Assembly (NCBI GenBank): GCA_965199905.1
Contig: OZ241366.1
Coordinates: 3,038,001-3,102,000, forward strand
Origin: Ilyomonas sp965199905
GTDB lineage: Bacteria > Bacteroidota > Bacteroidia > Chitinophagales > Chitinophagaceae
Length of the DNA: 64,000 bases
Direction of reading: 5' to 3'
The position numbers and the translations under genes are program-made. Of the stretch, positions 24,810 to 35,800 are shown in pieces. Positions within the stretch are counted from its first letter, which is position 1; every line of letters starts with the position of its first letter. The notes beneath the pieces were generated by a model. It saw nothing but the letters and a program-made list of their open reading frames with translations, was not told the DNA's origin and made no database searches.

Positions 24810-25283
24810 TTAATAAAAAATAATTTCCTTGTTGTTCAGCTCCTTTTTAAACAGGGAAAGATTTGGGTAATAGTTCAATGAAATTACAATATCGAACATA
24901 GCATAATAGCAAAATAAAGTGCGACCAGACAACAAAGCCAATCCGCAGGAAACAAGACCTGAAAATAAAAACCAGAATACCCGCAGCCGGTATAATTTTT
25001 CATAAGCCATTTCTCTGTCTTCAAAATTTTCAATCAGCGATAATTTGTGAAACTGGTTTTTTGTAAACGCTGAATGCAGAAAAGCAAACACAACCATAAA
25101 CGATAAAATGGATAAAGTAAGCTTTGTGTCAGCGTAAAAATTATTCAGCAAACGAAAGCCGTTGGCAGTTAAGAAAAAAGAAAATGCTGTGCAGGCAATA
25201 TTAATAGCCAGGCAAGCATAAAATATAATCTTATACTTTTTAAAATCCACCGCATACAAGTCTGTTTTCCTTTCTTCATCCAT
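24810..25283 (-). CDS. Four-helix integral membrane protein of unknown function
   Basis: 157 residues from MDEERKTDLY (ATG at 25281-25283); an ATG three codons upstream is possible. Four hydrophobic segments are visible: IIFYACLAINIACTAFSFFL, LTLSILSFMVVFAFLHSAF, VFWFLFSGLVSCGLALLSG and FCYYAMFDIVISLNYY. The loops are short and charged, with a conserved-looking LIENFEDREMAYEKLYRLR between helices 2 and 3. I do not recognise a family; such small four-helix proteins are common in Bacteroidota. It is monocistronic. Confidence 0.7.
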   Translation of the reverse strand: MDEERKTDLYAVDFKKYKIIFYACLAINIACTAFSFFLTANGFRLLNNFYADTKLTLSILSFMVVFAFLHSAFTKNQFHKLSLIENFEDREMAYEKLYRLRVFWFLFSGLVSCGLALLSGRTLFCYYAMFDIVISLNYYPNLSLFKKELNNKEIIFY

Positions 25284-25449
25284 TAAAAGCAATGTACATC
25301 AACTTCCCGTAATTTTTTACAGTCTGCAATCATGACAAATGTTTTTTTAATGGCAACCGACTTATAAAAGCAAAACAAATTAGCCAGGCAGATGTTTTCC
25401 ATCGCCGCGAACAAGATTTCCATCCTTGTCAAAACGGCTTATAACAATT

Positions 25450-25859
25450 ACTGAATGCGGTAAAAGAACAGTTTGGCGCCGTGTTGTTGTGAGACTGTCA
25501 TTCCATCCGACGCCTTGTTCCTTCTATTTATCCGCAGCCTTTTCCCAACCTGATTTCTGGCAGCAATAATGAAACATCAGCATCAACTTTAGTCATTCAA
25601 TTTATTTTACCAAAGCTCGGCAACAGTCGCTATACCGTATCGCACAACTATCCGTTCAAAGGTGGTTACATCACAAGGCATTATGGCAAACCAAATGAAC
25701 AGCGCGCCTGCGTTACAACTCGAAATGGCAAAGCCATTATACATGCACGATACCAAGCAGGATTACCATGAACAGCGCGCCCGCGAAGTGCAACAATTGC
25801 TCATCGATACCGTTACTTCAATAAGCGAAACTTTATTACAAAACATCACACGCTGGTGA
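25450..25859 (+). pseudogene. Decayed N-formylglutamate amidohydrolase-like gene
   Basis: Three pieces of the family (PF05013) survive in different frames. First comes LNAVKEQFGAVLL, stop, DCHS (about 25450-25503), matching the 'LIIDCHSF' metal site. A stretch ending SRYTVSHNYPFKGGYITRHY follows (about 25622-25690), matching the family's 'NTPYxGGYxTRxYG' signature. The last is NSAPALQLEMAKPLYMHD through a helical C-terminus to a stop at 25859, matching the 'HALQLEM' ending. At least one stop and two frameshifts intervene. The intact enzyme cleaves N-formylglutamate or related amides. The 25293-25450 stretch may hold more decayed 5' sequence. Not functional. Confidence 0.8.
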
Positions 25860-25873
25860 TGCAAAGAGATAAT

Positions 25874-25962
25874 TATGTTACCATCGTTCTCCGCTCCGAT
25901 TGAACGACAGTTGCGTCCGCCGCGGCGGATCATCGTTCGGTGCAATGGCTGTTACAAAAGTT
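25874..25962 (+). repeat. Dispersed repeat, copy R5 (palindrome-type interior)
   Basis: Shares with R2 a run of about 50 bases that is nearly identical: GTTACCATCG / TTCTCCGCTCCGATTG / CGACAGTTGCG and the palindrome TCCGCCGCGGCGGA (25916-25929). It starts only 15 bp after the amidohydrolase pseudogene; its ends are more decayed than R2's. Confidence 0.75.
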
Positions 25963-26056
25963 CATACAAACATCTTTTTAAAAAGATCATTGCCATTTTA
26001 TAAAAAAAATTTGGGCAGCAAAAGGATGCTCCTATATTTGCACTCCCAATTAAAAC

Positions 26057-26131
26057 GGGAGCATAGCTCAGCTGGTTTAGAGCATCTGCCTTACAAGCAG
26101 AGGGTCCGCGGTTCGAACCCGTGTGCTCCCA
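26057..26131 (+). tRNA. tRNA-Val (anticodon TAC)
   Basis: 75 bases folding into a full cloverleaf. The acceptor stem is GGGAGCA/TGCTCCC with discriminator A. The D-arm is GCTCAGCTGGTTTAGAGC and the anticodon stem TCTGC/GCAGA holds loop CTTACAA (anticodon TAC, Val). The T-arm contains GGTTCGAACC. CCA is not encoded. A terminator follows 10 bases later. Confidence 0.97.
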
Positions 26132-26141
26132 CTTAATAACG

Positions 26142-26173
26142 AAGCGATTAGATATTTTCTAATCGCTTTTTTG
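26142..26173 (+). terminator. tRNA-Val terminator
   Basis: An 11-bp perfect stem AAGCGATTAGA (26142-26152) / TCTAATCGCTT (26158-26168) with loop TATTT and a following TTTTG. Confidence 0.9.
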
Positions 26174-27018
26174 TTTTAAAGCGACCGCAAATACGACCAT
26201 AACTTATTACATTAAAATTGCAAAATGACGCATTGCAGTTTTAACACTTGACAGGAATTATTCAACCAATTTCATGTTTGAAGTTCTTGTTTCAGTATTG
26301 TTGGATTAGGCGCCTCTTAGTCTACAGTAGTATTATTTTAAATATGTAAGCATTTACTTAACTTGTAAATAACCCGAGTTAGGATTCGCTGCTCAATCCA
26401 AATTCATGATTTAGTTTCTATAATACGGCAAATTCATGAGTACGATAATTGAGTTCTACAGTTTGAGCTACATTTCAAGCATCATTTAATATTCCTGCAA
26501 CACTGTTTGGTTCAGCAACAACCTCTAAATAGGAAGCCAGGTCAATTGTTGAGGGCTGCCCATCAGCTTTTGTTTGCCTGGCAGTTGCAGTGCCTTTATT
26601 TTCATCTGTACTCTTTCGATTCGTTTAATCGTTCTGCACACCGATATTCACAGATACCGTACGTGAACCCGATGTGTGGTTCCCTGTTGGCTGTTATAAT
26701 GCAACAATATTACAAAGAAGGAAGAGAATGTGCAGCAGTGTTTTCATCACTTTTCCTGCTCCTTTTTCCTGACACAAGGATGAACAGCGCTGGCAGCGCA
26801 GATACCGTAGATGTGAGAAGATTGTTGAAAGTGTGAGAATTTACGTGCTGTATTACTGGTTTGTAAGTACAAGATGGTAGCTAACAGCCAGAACCCGCGA
26901 CGAACTGGAATTAGCTTCCCTGCCGGTAAGAAACTACAGTGAATTTGAGCAATATTTTCTTACTTCCTTGTTTTCATTTAATATTGTTATGCGATTCATT
27001 TACACAAAACACCTCTCT
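26174..27018. other. Gene-poor spacer, 0.85 kb, with possible gene debris
   Basis: No intact gene was supported. On the minus strand about 26475-26610 reads DGQPSTIDLASYLEVVAEPN and then SVAGILNDA and a stop, which looks like the tail of a lost gene. On the plus strand about 26885-26965 reads TARTRDELELASLPVRNYSE before the start of the next gene. Neither matches a family I recognise. Confidence 0.35.
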
Positions 27019-29982
27019 ATGAAAAAAAGCATTACGCTGTTTCTTTCCTTCTTTATAGTTATCCTTTCGCAAGCTCAATGGAGTAATACCACTAACCAAT
27101 TTTACGACTCGCTGCACATGCCTGTAACAACGGCAATAGGCACCCAGCAGAATAACATTGTTGTAAAAAGTTATCCCGACAGCGGCTATTTTGTTATTTG
27201 GGAAGATGGGCGCACCACCGGCAACCAAACCGACATTTACGCGCAGAAGTACGACAAGAACGGGACTGCACTTTGGGCAACAAATGGCGTTCCTGTTGCC
27301 GCCACTACCGACGCCGAGTTACTATCGCTTTCCTCTTACTCCACCAGTCCCGACTATCGCTACAACGGGCATGCCTGCACCGACAGCGCCGGCGGCTTCT
27401 ACATTGTGTGGGATGCCAACCCCGGCAACTTTGGTAACCGCATTCGCGCCCAGCATATCCTGCCTGATGGCTCTCCCCGCTTTGCCGATTCCGGCTATGA
27501 TGTAGCTACGGGCGCCGACCTGGTATACTACACCAATCCGCAATTAGTGGCAGATGGCAAAAGGGGCTGCTTTATCTCATTTATCAGAGGCTACCGCATT
27601 GGCGGCGTTTACGATTTGTACGTTTACAATTACAGGGATGAGGATGGCGTGATGGTAAATCATGGTGGCGGCCAGGCAGATGTAAACGCAGAAAACAAAT
27701 ATTCCTATACGGCGTGTGGAAACAATAGCAAGGTTGAAGTGATTCACCCCGATGCGAATATCATTGACTACCACATTTATCCCGACCTGCAAAGCGGCTG
27801 TAACATTGTTTTTTCTTACCTCGTAACCTCCAACAATATTACCAGCCGCCGCATTGGCTTTAACCAGTTGTGCCGGGTAAAACAAGAATCACATGTTGCC
27901 GTACGCCGCCGCACCAATGACCTTGCAGAATCGCAGATTTTAAACTACACGTATAAAAAAGACAGCGTGGTGATGCTGTACACTGAGAAACAATTTTTTT
28001 ACACTTCTTCTTGTAAAGTTGACGGCGGTGGCACGGTGGAATATACCAACATCAAAGTGGAAAACTTTGGTAATGGCTTCCTGTTTGTTTCCGATTCCCT
28101 TTATTCCGATGCTGAATTTGCAAAAGGAACAGTAGCGACAACAGATGCGGCTGCAAACATCAATGTAAATATCATCGCTGCCTCAGTGCGTAATAATGCC
28201 GATAATAACTGGAGTAAGAAAATGTACATCCGGCCGCAGGAAATTTACGACAGCATTCCTTACCAGCTAAGTACCGACACGGCTTACGCCGACGCTTATT
28301 TTGCCTATAAGCTTTTTCCCGACAAGCCATTAAACACCATTAACTACAGCGAAGACACCTTGCTGGCTCCCGGTTATGGCAACGATGAGTTTGCCCTTGC
28401 TTCTTCCAACAACCGCATTTTTGCCGCCGGGCGCATTAGTCCCCCGGTATATGGTAGTCCGCTACCTTATTTTGTTAACCTCGCGCAACTGCAGGCAGAC
28501 CGTATTACGCCCGATTCGTTTGCCGTACGCTGGCATACGCCAGAAGGCGGTGCTACCATTGGCAAAGAGCTGAACGCATCGCCCGGCATTTCTTACCGGC
28601 GTCCTTTCATTGCTACCGACGAACGAGGCAATGCGGTGTTCAGCATTACCGATAACGACCATCTCATTTATGTAAGCCCCATTGCCGACAGCGGCCGCCT
28701 TGTGTGGGGCGCCATGGGCAAGCCCATCGGCAGTGGCTATGCCGGCACGGGCTTTTACAGTGCCTATAGTCCATATACGGTTATGGATCCATCGAACGGC
28801 ACGGCTGTCATTGCCTGGTCGGATAACAGGCAAACCGGAACTTCCACCACCGGACCAAATATCTTCATCCGGCATCTGGACAGCCTTAATTATTACAATT
28901 ACCAGCCTCCGCAACGCGGCACAAGCTTGCTATATTACACCGGCACTTTTTCTAATCCCGTTACATTGGTCGGGCTCACTCATACCTGGAATTATTTTGA
29001 GGGATACAGCAATATGGGTGTGACCTCCACTATGTCTGCTGTTTACGACAGCTATAACCTGGGAACCGTTACTTCCTCTGTGCTCGACCATACCGATGCC
29101 AATGGCAATGCCATCCGCTATTACAATAACATTCCGTATTTAGACCGCAACTATACCATCAGCGTAGAGAACAACCCCAACGGTGCGGCTTCCATTGATG
29201 TGCGGCTTTACTTTACCACCGACCAGTTTAAGTTTTTGCAGAAAGCCGATCCCGCCATTACTTCACCGGGCGATCTGGTTGTAATCAAGCAGCCGAAAGG
29301 GGCTGCTGATAATCCAACAGAGTACACACCTGTTGCCGGCGAAGAACTGATTGCACCAACTGCCTGGAGCGCGGTAGATGGCGGCTATTATATTCAGCTC
29401 CCTGTCAGCAGCTTCAGCTATTTTTTTATTGAAAAAAATCAAAGCATTCTGCCTGTTAAGTGGGTGAGCGTATCGGCTGACAGAAAGACCAATAGTACAG
29501 CTATTGTATCGTGGACGGTAGCTAATGAAGTAAATACAAAAAATTATGTAGTTCAGTACAGCGAGGATGGCGTTCATTACAGAGATGGCTTCACCGTAAC
29601 CGCAAACGGCTCAGGAACGTATCATGGTACGTTCGCCATTAGTAGCGGTAACTACTTTGTAAAAATAAAAGAAACCGACCTCGACGGCAAGAGCAGCTAC
29701 AGCAATACGGTGATGATTAATGCGGTGAAAGGAGGGGCTACGTTTATTGTATCTCCCAACCCGGTGAAGAGTGATGCGGTGCTTCGCTATACGATGCCGG
29801 CACCTGCAAAAGCTTCGCTGCGGCTGATGGCATCGAACGGGACTGTTGTATGGCAACAAACTACAACGCTGTCAGCCTCGGGCGCTCTTTCTCTACCTAT
29901 GCATGGTATGCCGGCAGGCAATTATCAGTTGCAGATTATTATGGATAAAGAGAGGCCGGTGTTGAAGATTATAAAAGAGTAA
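27019..29982 (+). CDS. Large T9SS type A cargo protein
   Basis: 987 residues from the ATG at 27019, chosen because it begins the signal peptide MKKSITLFLSFFIVILSQAQ. The first about 750 residues are propeller/YD-like repeats with WEDGRTTGNQTDIYAQKYDK and a later AWSDNRQTGTSTTGPNIFIR, a pattern seen in secreted Bacteroidota 'DIYAQ' proteins. A fibronectin-like domain follows (PVKWVSVSADRK ... KNYVVQYSEDG). The chain ends in a T9SS type A sorting domain (FIVSPNPVKSDAVLRYTMPA ... GMPAGNYQLQI). It is therefore secreted across the outer membrane and trimmed. The ligand or enzymatic role is unknown. Codon use is richer in C/G than the neighbouring spacers. Confidence 0.9.
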   Translation: MKKSITLFLSFFIVILSQAQWSNTTNQFYDSLHMPVTTAIGTQQNNIVVKSYPDSGYFVIWEDGRTTGNQTDIYAQKYDKNGTALWATNGVPVAATTDAELLSLSSYSTSPDYRYNGHACTDSAGGFYIVWDANPGNFGNRIRAQHILPDGSPRFADSGYDVATGADLVYYTNPQLVADGKRGCFISFIRGYRIGGVYDLYVYNYRDEDGVMVNHGGGQADVNAENKYSYTACGNNSKVEVIHPDANIIDYHIYPDLQSGCNIVFSYLVTSNNITSRRIGFNQLCRVKQESHVAVRRRTNDLAESQILNYTYKKDSVVMLYTEKQFFYTSSCKVDGGGTVEYTNIKVENFGNGFLFVSDSLYSDAEFAKGTVATTDAAANINVNIIAASVRNNADNNWSKKMYIRPQEIYDSIPYQLSTDTAYADAYFAYKLFPDKPLNTINYSEDTLLAPGYGNDEFALASSNNRIFAAGRISPPVYGSPLPYFVNLAQLQADRITPDSFAVRWHTPEGGATIGKELNASPGISYRRPFIATDERGNAVFSITDNDHLIYVSPIADSGRLVWGAMGKPIGSGYAGTGFYSAYSPYTVMDPSNGTAVIAWSDNRQTGTSTTGPNIFIRHLDSLNYYNYQPPQRGTSLLYYTGTFSNPVTLVGLTHTWNYFEGYSNMGVTSTMSAVYDSYNLGTVTSSVLDHTDANGNAIRYYNNIPYLDRNYTISVENNPNGAASIDVRLYFTTDQFKFLQKADPAITSPGDLVVIKQPKGAADNPTEYTPVAGEELIAPTAWSAVDGGYYIQLPVSSFSYFFIEKNQSILPVKWVSVSADRKTNSTAIVSWTVANEVNTKNYVVQYSEDGVHYRDGFTVTANGSGTYHGTFAISSGNYFVKIKETDLDGKSSYSNTVMINAVKGGATFIVSPNPVKSDAVLRYTMPAPAKASLRLMASNGTVVWQQTTTLSASGALSLPMHGMPAGNYQLQIIMDKERPVLKIIKE

Positions 29983-29996
29983 AGCTGCTGATAAGG

Positions 29997-30034
29997 CTAC
30001 AAAGGCTGTCTCAACGATGAGACAGCCTTTGTAG
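29997..30034 (+). terminator. 17-bp perfect hairpin after the T9SS gene
   Basis: CTACAAAGGCTGTCTCA (29997-30013), loop ACGA, TGAGACAGCCTTTGTAG (30018-30034). The core GGCTGTCTC is shared with the terminator after the RRM gene. The T-run is weak, so termination is inferred from position. Confidence 0.65.
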
Positions 30035-30650
30035 TTATAATGTGGGGGATGTGCAAGAGAACAAGTAAATATTTTCCTTTTCTACTCAGTATCGGATAGG
30101 CATCACTGCTGTACTCCTTTAGTCATTTCTTTTTAGTGGTCGGTGTTCACACCGAACAGATTAATGGAATGCAAGATTCAGTTATTAGCAGTGATAACCG
30201 ATGGAACAAAATGCATTTTGGATTACATACTCTCAGGTTTCAGTTTCTGCACTGCTTTTTCAAAGCTGAATGATGAGCCATCAAAGTTTTCGTGTCCATA
30301 TCCACTTTGACCGTTCAGATTATAGAATAAGTTGTACAGTGCCAAAGGGTTTTGAGATTCAGATAGCCCTTACACAATCACATCAAGCCTTTCATTTTGT
30401 ACTGAAAGGTTATTCTGCCATCGCTTTTGCGTATGCCATCATTATCTCACTTCTTTTTGCGCCTATTGCGCGTTATTCAGGCATTCATTTTTCTTACCAA
30501 CCGGTACGGTGAAGAAAAGAGATAAAAGGTTCCCTGTATAGGAATAAAAAAGCTTCACTATGGCCGGTCATTTGCTTAAACCCCTTGCCCTGCGTGCATT
30601 TGACAGTTCTGGCACCGGTATTGAAAATAGGATAGTATAAAACCAGTATC

Positions 30651-30767
30651 ATGAAAAGTTTATTCGCCTTTGTTATTTCCTTCTTTGTTTCTGCTCCGTC
30701 TCAAGAACTTCAACTTATTCCCGTGCGCCCTAACCTGCCTAAACTGCCCGATTACATGACCTGGTAA
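30651..30767 (+). CDS. Short signal-peptide ORF, 38 aa, possibly a truncated gene start
   Basis: ATG at 30651, TAA at 30765-30767. The product begins with a good signal peptide (MKSLFAFVISFFVSAPSQ) and ends LPKLPDYMTW. After the stop the frame continues EYKSQIIALYGGSQRR, so the original gene may have been longer and ended by mutation. No family recognised. The rest of 30035-31391 holds only the fragment at 30886 and no other supportable gene. Confidence 0.3.
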   Translation: MKSLFAFVISFFVSAPSQELQLIPVRPNLPKLPDYMTW

Positions 30768-30885
30768 GAATATAAATCGCAAATCATTGCTTTATACGGA
30801 GGCAGCCAACGCAGAACCCAGAGACTTACGAAAGTGGGTTGGCAAGTACGGCATGCCGGGCCGGGTGAGGGTGCAGTTGGCGTAT

Positions 30886-31146
30886 TTATATATCACCTCC
30901 GTTGATTGTGCTGCTACCCAGCACTTTTTGCCACCATACCTGCCCATTGTTTTTAAAACAGGTAATAAAGAAATCGTTGTTGCCATGATTTCCGGTTGCC
31001 TGAAAAGCTGTGGAATAAGTGTTGCCAGTCATAACGTAGTTGCCATTGATTAACCAAGTAATGTCATTGGATTCATCGCTACCCCTGCCACCGTATTTCT
31101 GGTTAAGAACGATACCGGGTGTTTGAGAAAGGATTGCCGAACACAA
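30886..31146 (-). pseudogene. Fragment of a secreted repeat protein
   Basis: 86 codons on the minus strand reading GIVLNQKYGGRGSDESNDIT, then NYVMTGNTYST, GNHGNNDFFITCFKNNGQVW and WQKVLGSS. This is the 'GGSxxD...GYxxxGxTxSxD...DxWVxKLxxxGxxxWQKxxGGS' unit that repeats in large secreted Bacteroidota proteins. Only about one and a half repeats remain; there is no signal peptide and no sorting domain, so this is a gene remnant. The reading continues in another frame below 30886. Confidence 0.65.
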
Positions 31147-31391
31147 ATAGAGTGAATCATAGATTACATGGTAAAATCTTATAAGCGATAATTACACCTT
31201 AGCTCTATCGCAGCCTACTACAGGTGTTGCTGTTGATGGCACTGAAGAATTTTGAAGCGAATGTTATATCTCCCTGACTTGTTGGTTTGGTGCAGCTGAG
31301 TTTTATCTGCTGACAGATGTTCTCACGGTACATAAAGCAGTAACCTTCTACTCTTTGCTCCTGCTATTTCCAAACACGGCAAATCATAACC

Positions 31392-32855
31392 TTATTTATT
31401 CCACCACAACTTCGTTCCCTTCGTATTTCCGCCTATCGCCTGCCCCGCCGCATCATAATTATCCTTATTAATATTTCCTTCCGTAATCGGGTATGTCAGC
31501 CGGTATGGAACGCCTTCCGTCACGGATGGATCGAGGATATTGCCGGGCGTAACAAACAGCGGTTCGCCACCGGGTTTGGTAAATTTCAACCTCGTTCTTT
31601 CGAACCACGATTGCAGCCCCTGCATGTACAAAGCCAGCCATTTTTGCGTGCCGATACAATTCTTCCAGTCGGCTTCAATATAAGGCACTTTAGCCATGTA
31701 AGCATTGATAACAGCCGTATCAGTAATGCCCCAAAAGTTCATGCTTGAACGGATGCCGTTGGCGTAATGCCCGGCAGCGCTATCACCAGTGGTAAATCCG
31801 CGTGCGGCGGCTTCTGCCAGTGCAAAATCCACTTCGGACTTTAGCATTATGATGCCGGGAAAAGTAGGTGAATATGGCTTGGTGCCGGGATAAGAATAAA
31901 ACGTAAAGTCGTTGCCGAACTCACCCAGCCCATATATTTTCCCGCGAATGACGCTATCCTCTCTCGCAGGTCGCGCATACACCGGCAGGCGCGGGTCAGC
32001 GAGCGAATCCATAAAGTTTACCAGCGTCGCGCTCATCACGTAATCGTTAGGAGTGCCGGTACCTGATTGCTCGTTGAAAGGAAACTGGTCGGGCACCGCC
32101 GCGAGATAAGGAAACAGCGCATTGTCATCATTGGAGGTAATTACGCCGCCTGCAATGGCAGCTTCCACCACGCCTCTCGCTTTCTCAGGCTCCGCATCTG
32201 CCATTCGGATTCCAATTCTTAACTTCAGTGAGTTCGCCAGTTTGCGCCACTTGCTAACGTCGCCGTTGTATATCTTTTCGCCGCTGGCAAAATTGCCGCC
32301 CGCCGTATCGAACGCAGCAATCTGCGCGTCCAGCCTGAGAAGAAGACTATCATAGATAGTTGCGGCGTCATCATAAGTGCTCGTAAAATTATTCAGCCCT
32401 TTCAGTGCCTGCGAGTAGGGAATATTGCCATAGGCATCCGTGAGTACCTGGTAAATCCATACGCTTAGCACATTGGCAATCGCGGCTTCGTTGGCAGACA
32501 CCGCTTCCGGGTTTGCATTGCGTAGCTGTACGATGCCATCAAGGTTGGTGAGCGCGTTGCTGTACAGGTTCCACAGCGTATTGTTCGAGCTTTCATCCAG
32601 CAGGTATTGGCTGGCCGATTCGTTCTGCGTTTGCGCCCAATACTGCGCGTACAGCATACCTACCCTGCCATTCACAAAGTTGTTGTAGATGGCATCCGAG
32701 GCGCTTTTTTCTGCACCGGTAATCAGCGTTTCCGGTGTGGCATCGGTGGGGCGTGTCGGGTCGCGGTTCAGGTCTTCAAATTTTTTGGTGCAGGCAACGG
32801 CCATACAAACCGGTATCAGGAAAAGAAAGACTTTATTGATGATTGAATGTTTCAT
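31392..32855 (-). CDS. SusD/RagB-like nutrient-binding outer-membrane lipoprotein
   Basis: 487 residues. The signal peptide ends in a lipobox at Cys22 (PVCMAVACTKKFEDLN). The SusD-like type 2 pattern follows: NRDPTRPTDATPETLITGAE, the helical TPR region with YWAQTQNESASQY, VLTDAYGNIPYSQAL, WRKLANSLKLRIGIRMAD, and a C-terminal TYPITEGNINKDNYDAA. It is the surface lipoprotein that caps its SusC partner and captures a glycan or peptide ligand. It lies 18 bp after susC, same strand, surely one operon. No hydrolase is adjacent, so the ligand cannot be inferred. Confidence 0.96.
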   Translation of the reverse strand: MKHSIINKVFLFLIPVCMAVACTKKFEDLNRDPTRPTDATPETLITGAEKSASDAIYNNFVNGRVGMLYAQYWAQTQNESASQYLLDESSNNTLWNLYSNALTNLDGIVQLRNANPEAVSANEAAIANVLSVWIYQVLTDAYGNIPYSQALKGLNNFTSTYDDAATIYDSLLLRLDAQIAAFDTAGGNFASGEKIYNGDVSKWRKLANSLKLRIGIRMADAEPEKARGVVEAAIAGGVITSNDDNALFPYLAAVPDQFPFNEQSGTGTPNDYVMSATLVNFMDSLADPRLPVYARPAREDSVIRGKIYGLGEFGNDFTFYSYPGTKPYSPTFPGIIMLKSEVDFALAEAAARGFTTGDSAAGHYANGIRSSMNFWGITDTAVINAYMAKVPYIEADWKNCIGTQKWLALYMQGLQSWFERTRLKFTKPGGEPLFVTPGNILDPSVTEGVPYRLTYPITEGNINKDNYDAAGQAIGGNTKGTKLWWNK

Positions 32856-32873
32856 TGATTGTGTTGTTTAAGA

Positions 32874-35800
32874 TTAAAAGCCAACAGTAAGGTTTACGCC
32901 AAATGAGCGCACAGAAGGCAGCGCACCGCCTTCCAGCCCTTGTATGTTCGAGTCGGAATTGATAATGTTAGACGGGTCTACGTTTGGCGCATTGGAATGG
33001 ATGAGCCAGAGGTTTCGCCCGTAAAACGTGAGGCTGGCGTTGCGTGCCTTTACTATGCCTGCCCATTTTTCCGGCAACTGGTAACCCAACCTGACTTCTC
33101 TTAAATACGTATAGCTGGCATCGTACACATCGGCAGCGTTTATCTTAATACCATAGTTATTCTTAAAGTGATCGGCGGCACTGATTTTTACATCATTGAT
33201 TTTACCGTCCTGCGTAACGCCGGGCGCTATTACGCCGGTTTCTCTTACGTTGCCGGTAACTGTTTCTTCCAGCAGACCGGACGATTTTCCATACATGTTG
33301 GTGTAAGAGAAGAAGCTGCCGCCTTTTTGAAAGTCAATCAACGCGCTTAACGTAATACCTTTGAAAGTAAATGCGTTGCTTAACCCACCTACAAAGTCGG
33401 GCTGCGTGGTGCCCAATACCTGCGTAGCATCAGATACAAGGTAATGCCCTGTTGAATCTACCACTTTATTACCCGCATTGTCGCGCACATAACCGGTGCC
33501 GGTGAGCATAAACAGAGGCTGACCTACAATGGCAGTTGCAGATACCGTATTGCGTCTTCTTTCTGTGCCGATGATATAGCGATCAACACCGGGATTGTTA
33601 GGGAAATTCAGCGCTATGAGTTTGCTGCGGTTGATGGCGAAATTAGAGCCGATTGTCCAAGTAAAACTGTTTTTTAATTTCACAGGTGTAGCCGTAAACT
33701 CAAGTTCCACACCGCGGCTGCGCGACTTGCCCACATTGGCATAATACGTACTGTAGCCACTCGTCTGCGATACCTGCAACGGCACAATCAGGTCTTTCGT
33801 AATGCGGTTGTAAACGGTAGCATCCAAGCTAATGCGGTTGTCAAGGAACCGTAATTCCAATCCGGCTTCTGTTTCCGTGCTTCGTTCCGGCAGAAGGTTC
33901 GGGTTGGCAAGGGCGGCATCGCGGCTTAAGGTTGGGTCGCTGCCAAACAAGCCCGGCACATTGTACGAAGCATAAATGCGATACGGATCGGTATCACTGC
34001 CAATTTGCGCCACACTGGCTCGTACTTTACCAAACGACAGCCATTTCGCTTTCAGCCAATCGGAAAATACCGCCGATAAAGAAGCCGACGGATAAAAATA
34101 TGAGTTGTTGCCGGGGCCGAGCGTGGACGACCAGTCATTGCGCCCCGTTACTTCAAGGAAGATTGTATTGCTATAGCCAAGAGATACATCGCCAAACACC
34201 GACTGTATTTCCTTCCTGTATAAAAAAGGTGTGTACAAAACCCTTCCCAGCGCATTGCGGTAATTATATACATCCTTTACAATAAGCCCCGTAAACGAGC
34301 CGGTGTTAATTTCATCGCGCTGCTGCATCAGGTTGCCGCCGGCGGTAGCATTGAGATTGAATTTCTTACCCAAATCTTTCCTGGCGTTCGCTAATACCAG
34401 GTAGTTCAACTCGCGGAAGGTGCGGTCGGTACGGCTGTAGCCGCCGGTCTGGTAGTCCTTTGGTGAGCGTTCTTCAATCACGGTGTTGAACTGGTCCATG
34501 TACACTTTTGCCGAGATGTTCAGCCAATCAACAGGTTTTACCTCGAAACCAGCGAGACCAAACAAGCGGTTACGGGTATCGGTCTCGTAGCTTTTGTTTA
34601 CAATCCAGTACGGGCTGGTAGCCGATGCCGGAGTAGGATCGTCAAACGATTTTCGGTTCCAGCTTACCTGAGAGCCATCGGGATATTGATAGTAACGCAG
34701 CTTGTCGTTTTCCAACTGGCGCTGCCCGTACAAGGTAAATTGTTCCGTAAAATTGTTTCCTGAAAATCCGGTAGCCGGACGTCCTCTCGCTCCCTGGCTG
34801 GAGTAGTTGGCGCTGGCTACCGCCGTGATGGCATCGGTTACTTTATACGTGCCGTTAAAACCCAGATTGTTGCGCCGCAGGTGCGATTCCGGTATAATAA
34901 AGTTTTGCGAGAGGTTGCTGTATGAAAGCCGGAACGTGCCTTTATCTGAACCGCCGCCTACACTAATACTATTGGTAAGAGTAACGCCGGTTTTATAAAA
35001 ATCCTGTAAAGTATTAGGCTGCGGCGACCATGTGGCAGTTTGCCCGAAATAAGGATTGTTTTTGGTGGGATCAAACGAGTAATAAGGACGCACCACCTGT
35101 CCATTCAGCGCCGGTCCCCAGGATTCGTCAACCGCAAACTGCGGCAGCAAATCATAGCCGCCAAGCACAGGATCGGTGTATGTTCCGGTGCTGCCATTTA
35201 AGAATTGTTCGGGGTGTTCGTTGTAAAAAAGCGTATCAAAGCTACTGGCTACAAAGTTGGGGTCGGTAGTGTTGGCGCCACCGGCGCCATAGAGGTTCTG
35301 AAACTTAGGTTTGATATAAATATTATCTGCCTGTGCATTGAGGCTATAGGTAACGCCGAGCCTGCCGGCTGAATTTCCCCTTTTCGTAGTCACCAGTACC
35401 ACGCCGTTAGAGCCACGGCTACCATATAACGCAGTCGCAGCGGCACCTTTCAGTACGGATATCTGGTCAATGTCGTCGGGGTTGATATCCTGTATTGGAC
35501 TACCATAATCGTAACCACCGCCACCAATCTGCTGATTGTAAGTGGCAGAGAGGTTATTGTTTCCCATAAAAATACCATCTACCACGAAGAGCGCATTGTT
35601 GTTTCCCGTAATAGACTTTGCCCCGCGAATAACCACCTTGGAAGAGCCACCCATCGAGCCGGAGTTTCCATTGATCTGCACACCTGCCAGCTTGCCCTGC
35701 AAAGCGTTTACAAAGTTTTGCTCTTTCGCTGTCTGTACGGCATCGCCTTTTACTTCCTGAATGGAATAGCCCACGGCGCGTCCTCTTTTGGAAAGACCAA

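Noticed and set aside
30270..30512. 80-codon plus-strand frame
   Set aside because: No signal, domain or codon bias; it lies in decayed, gene-poor DNA.
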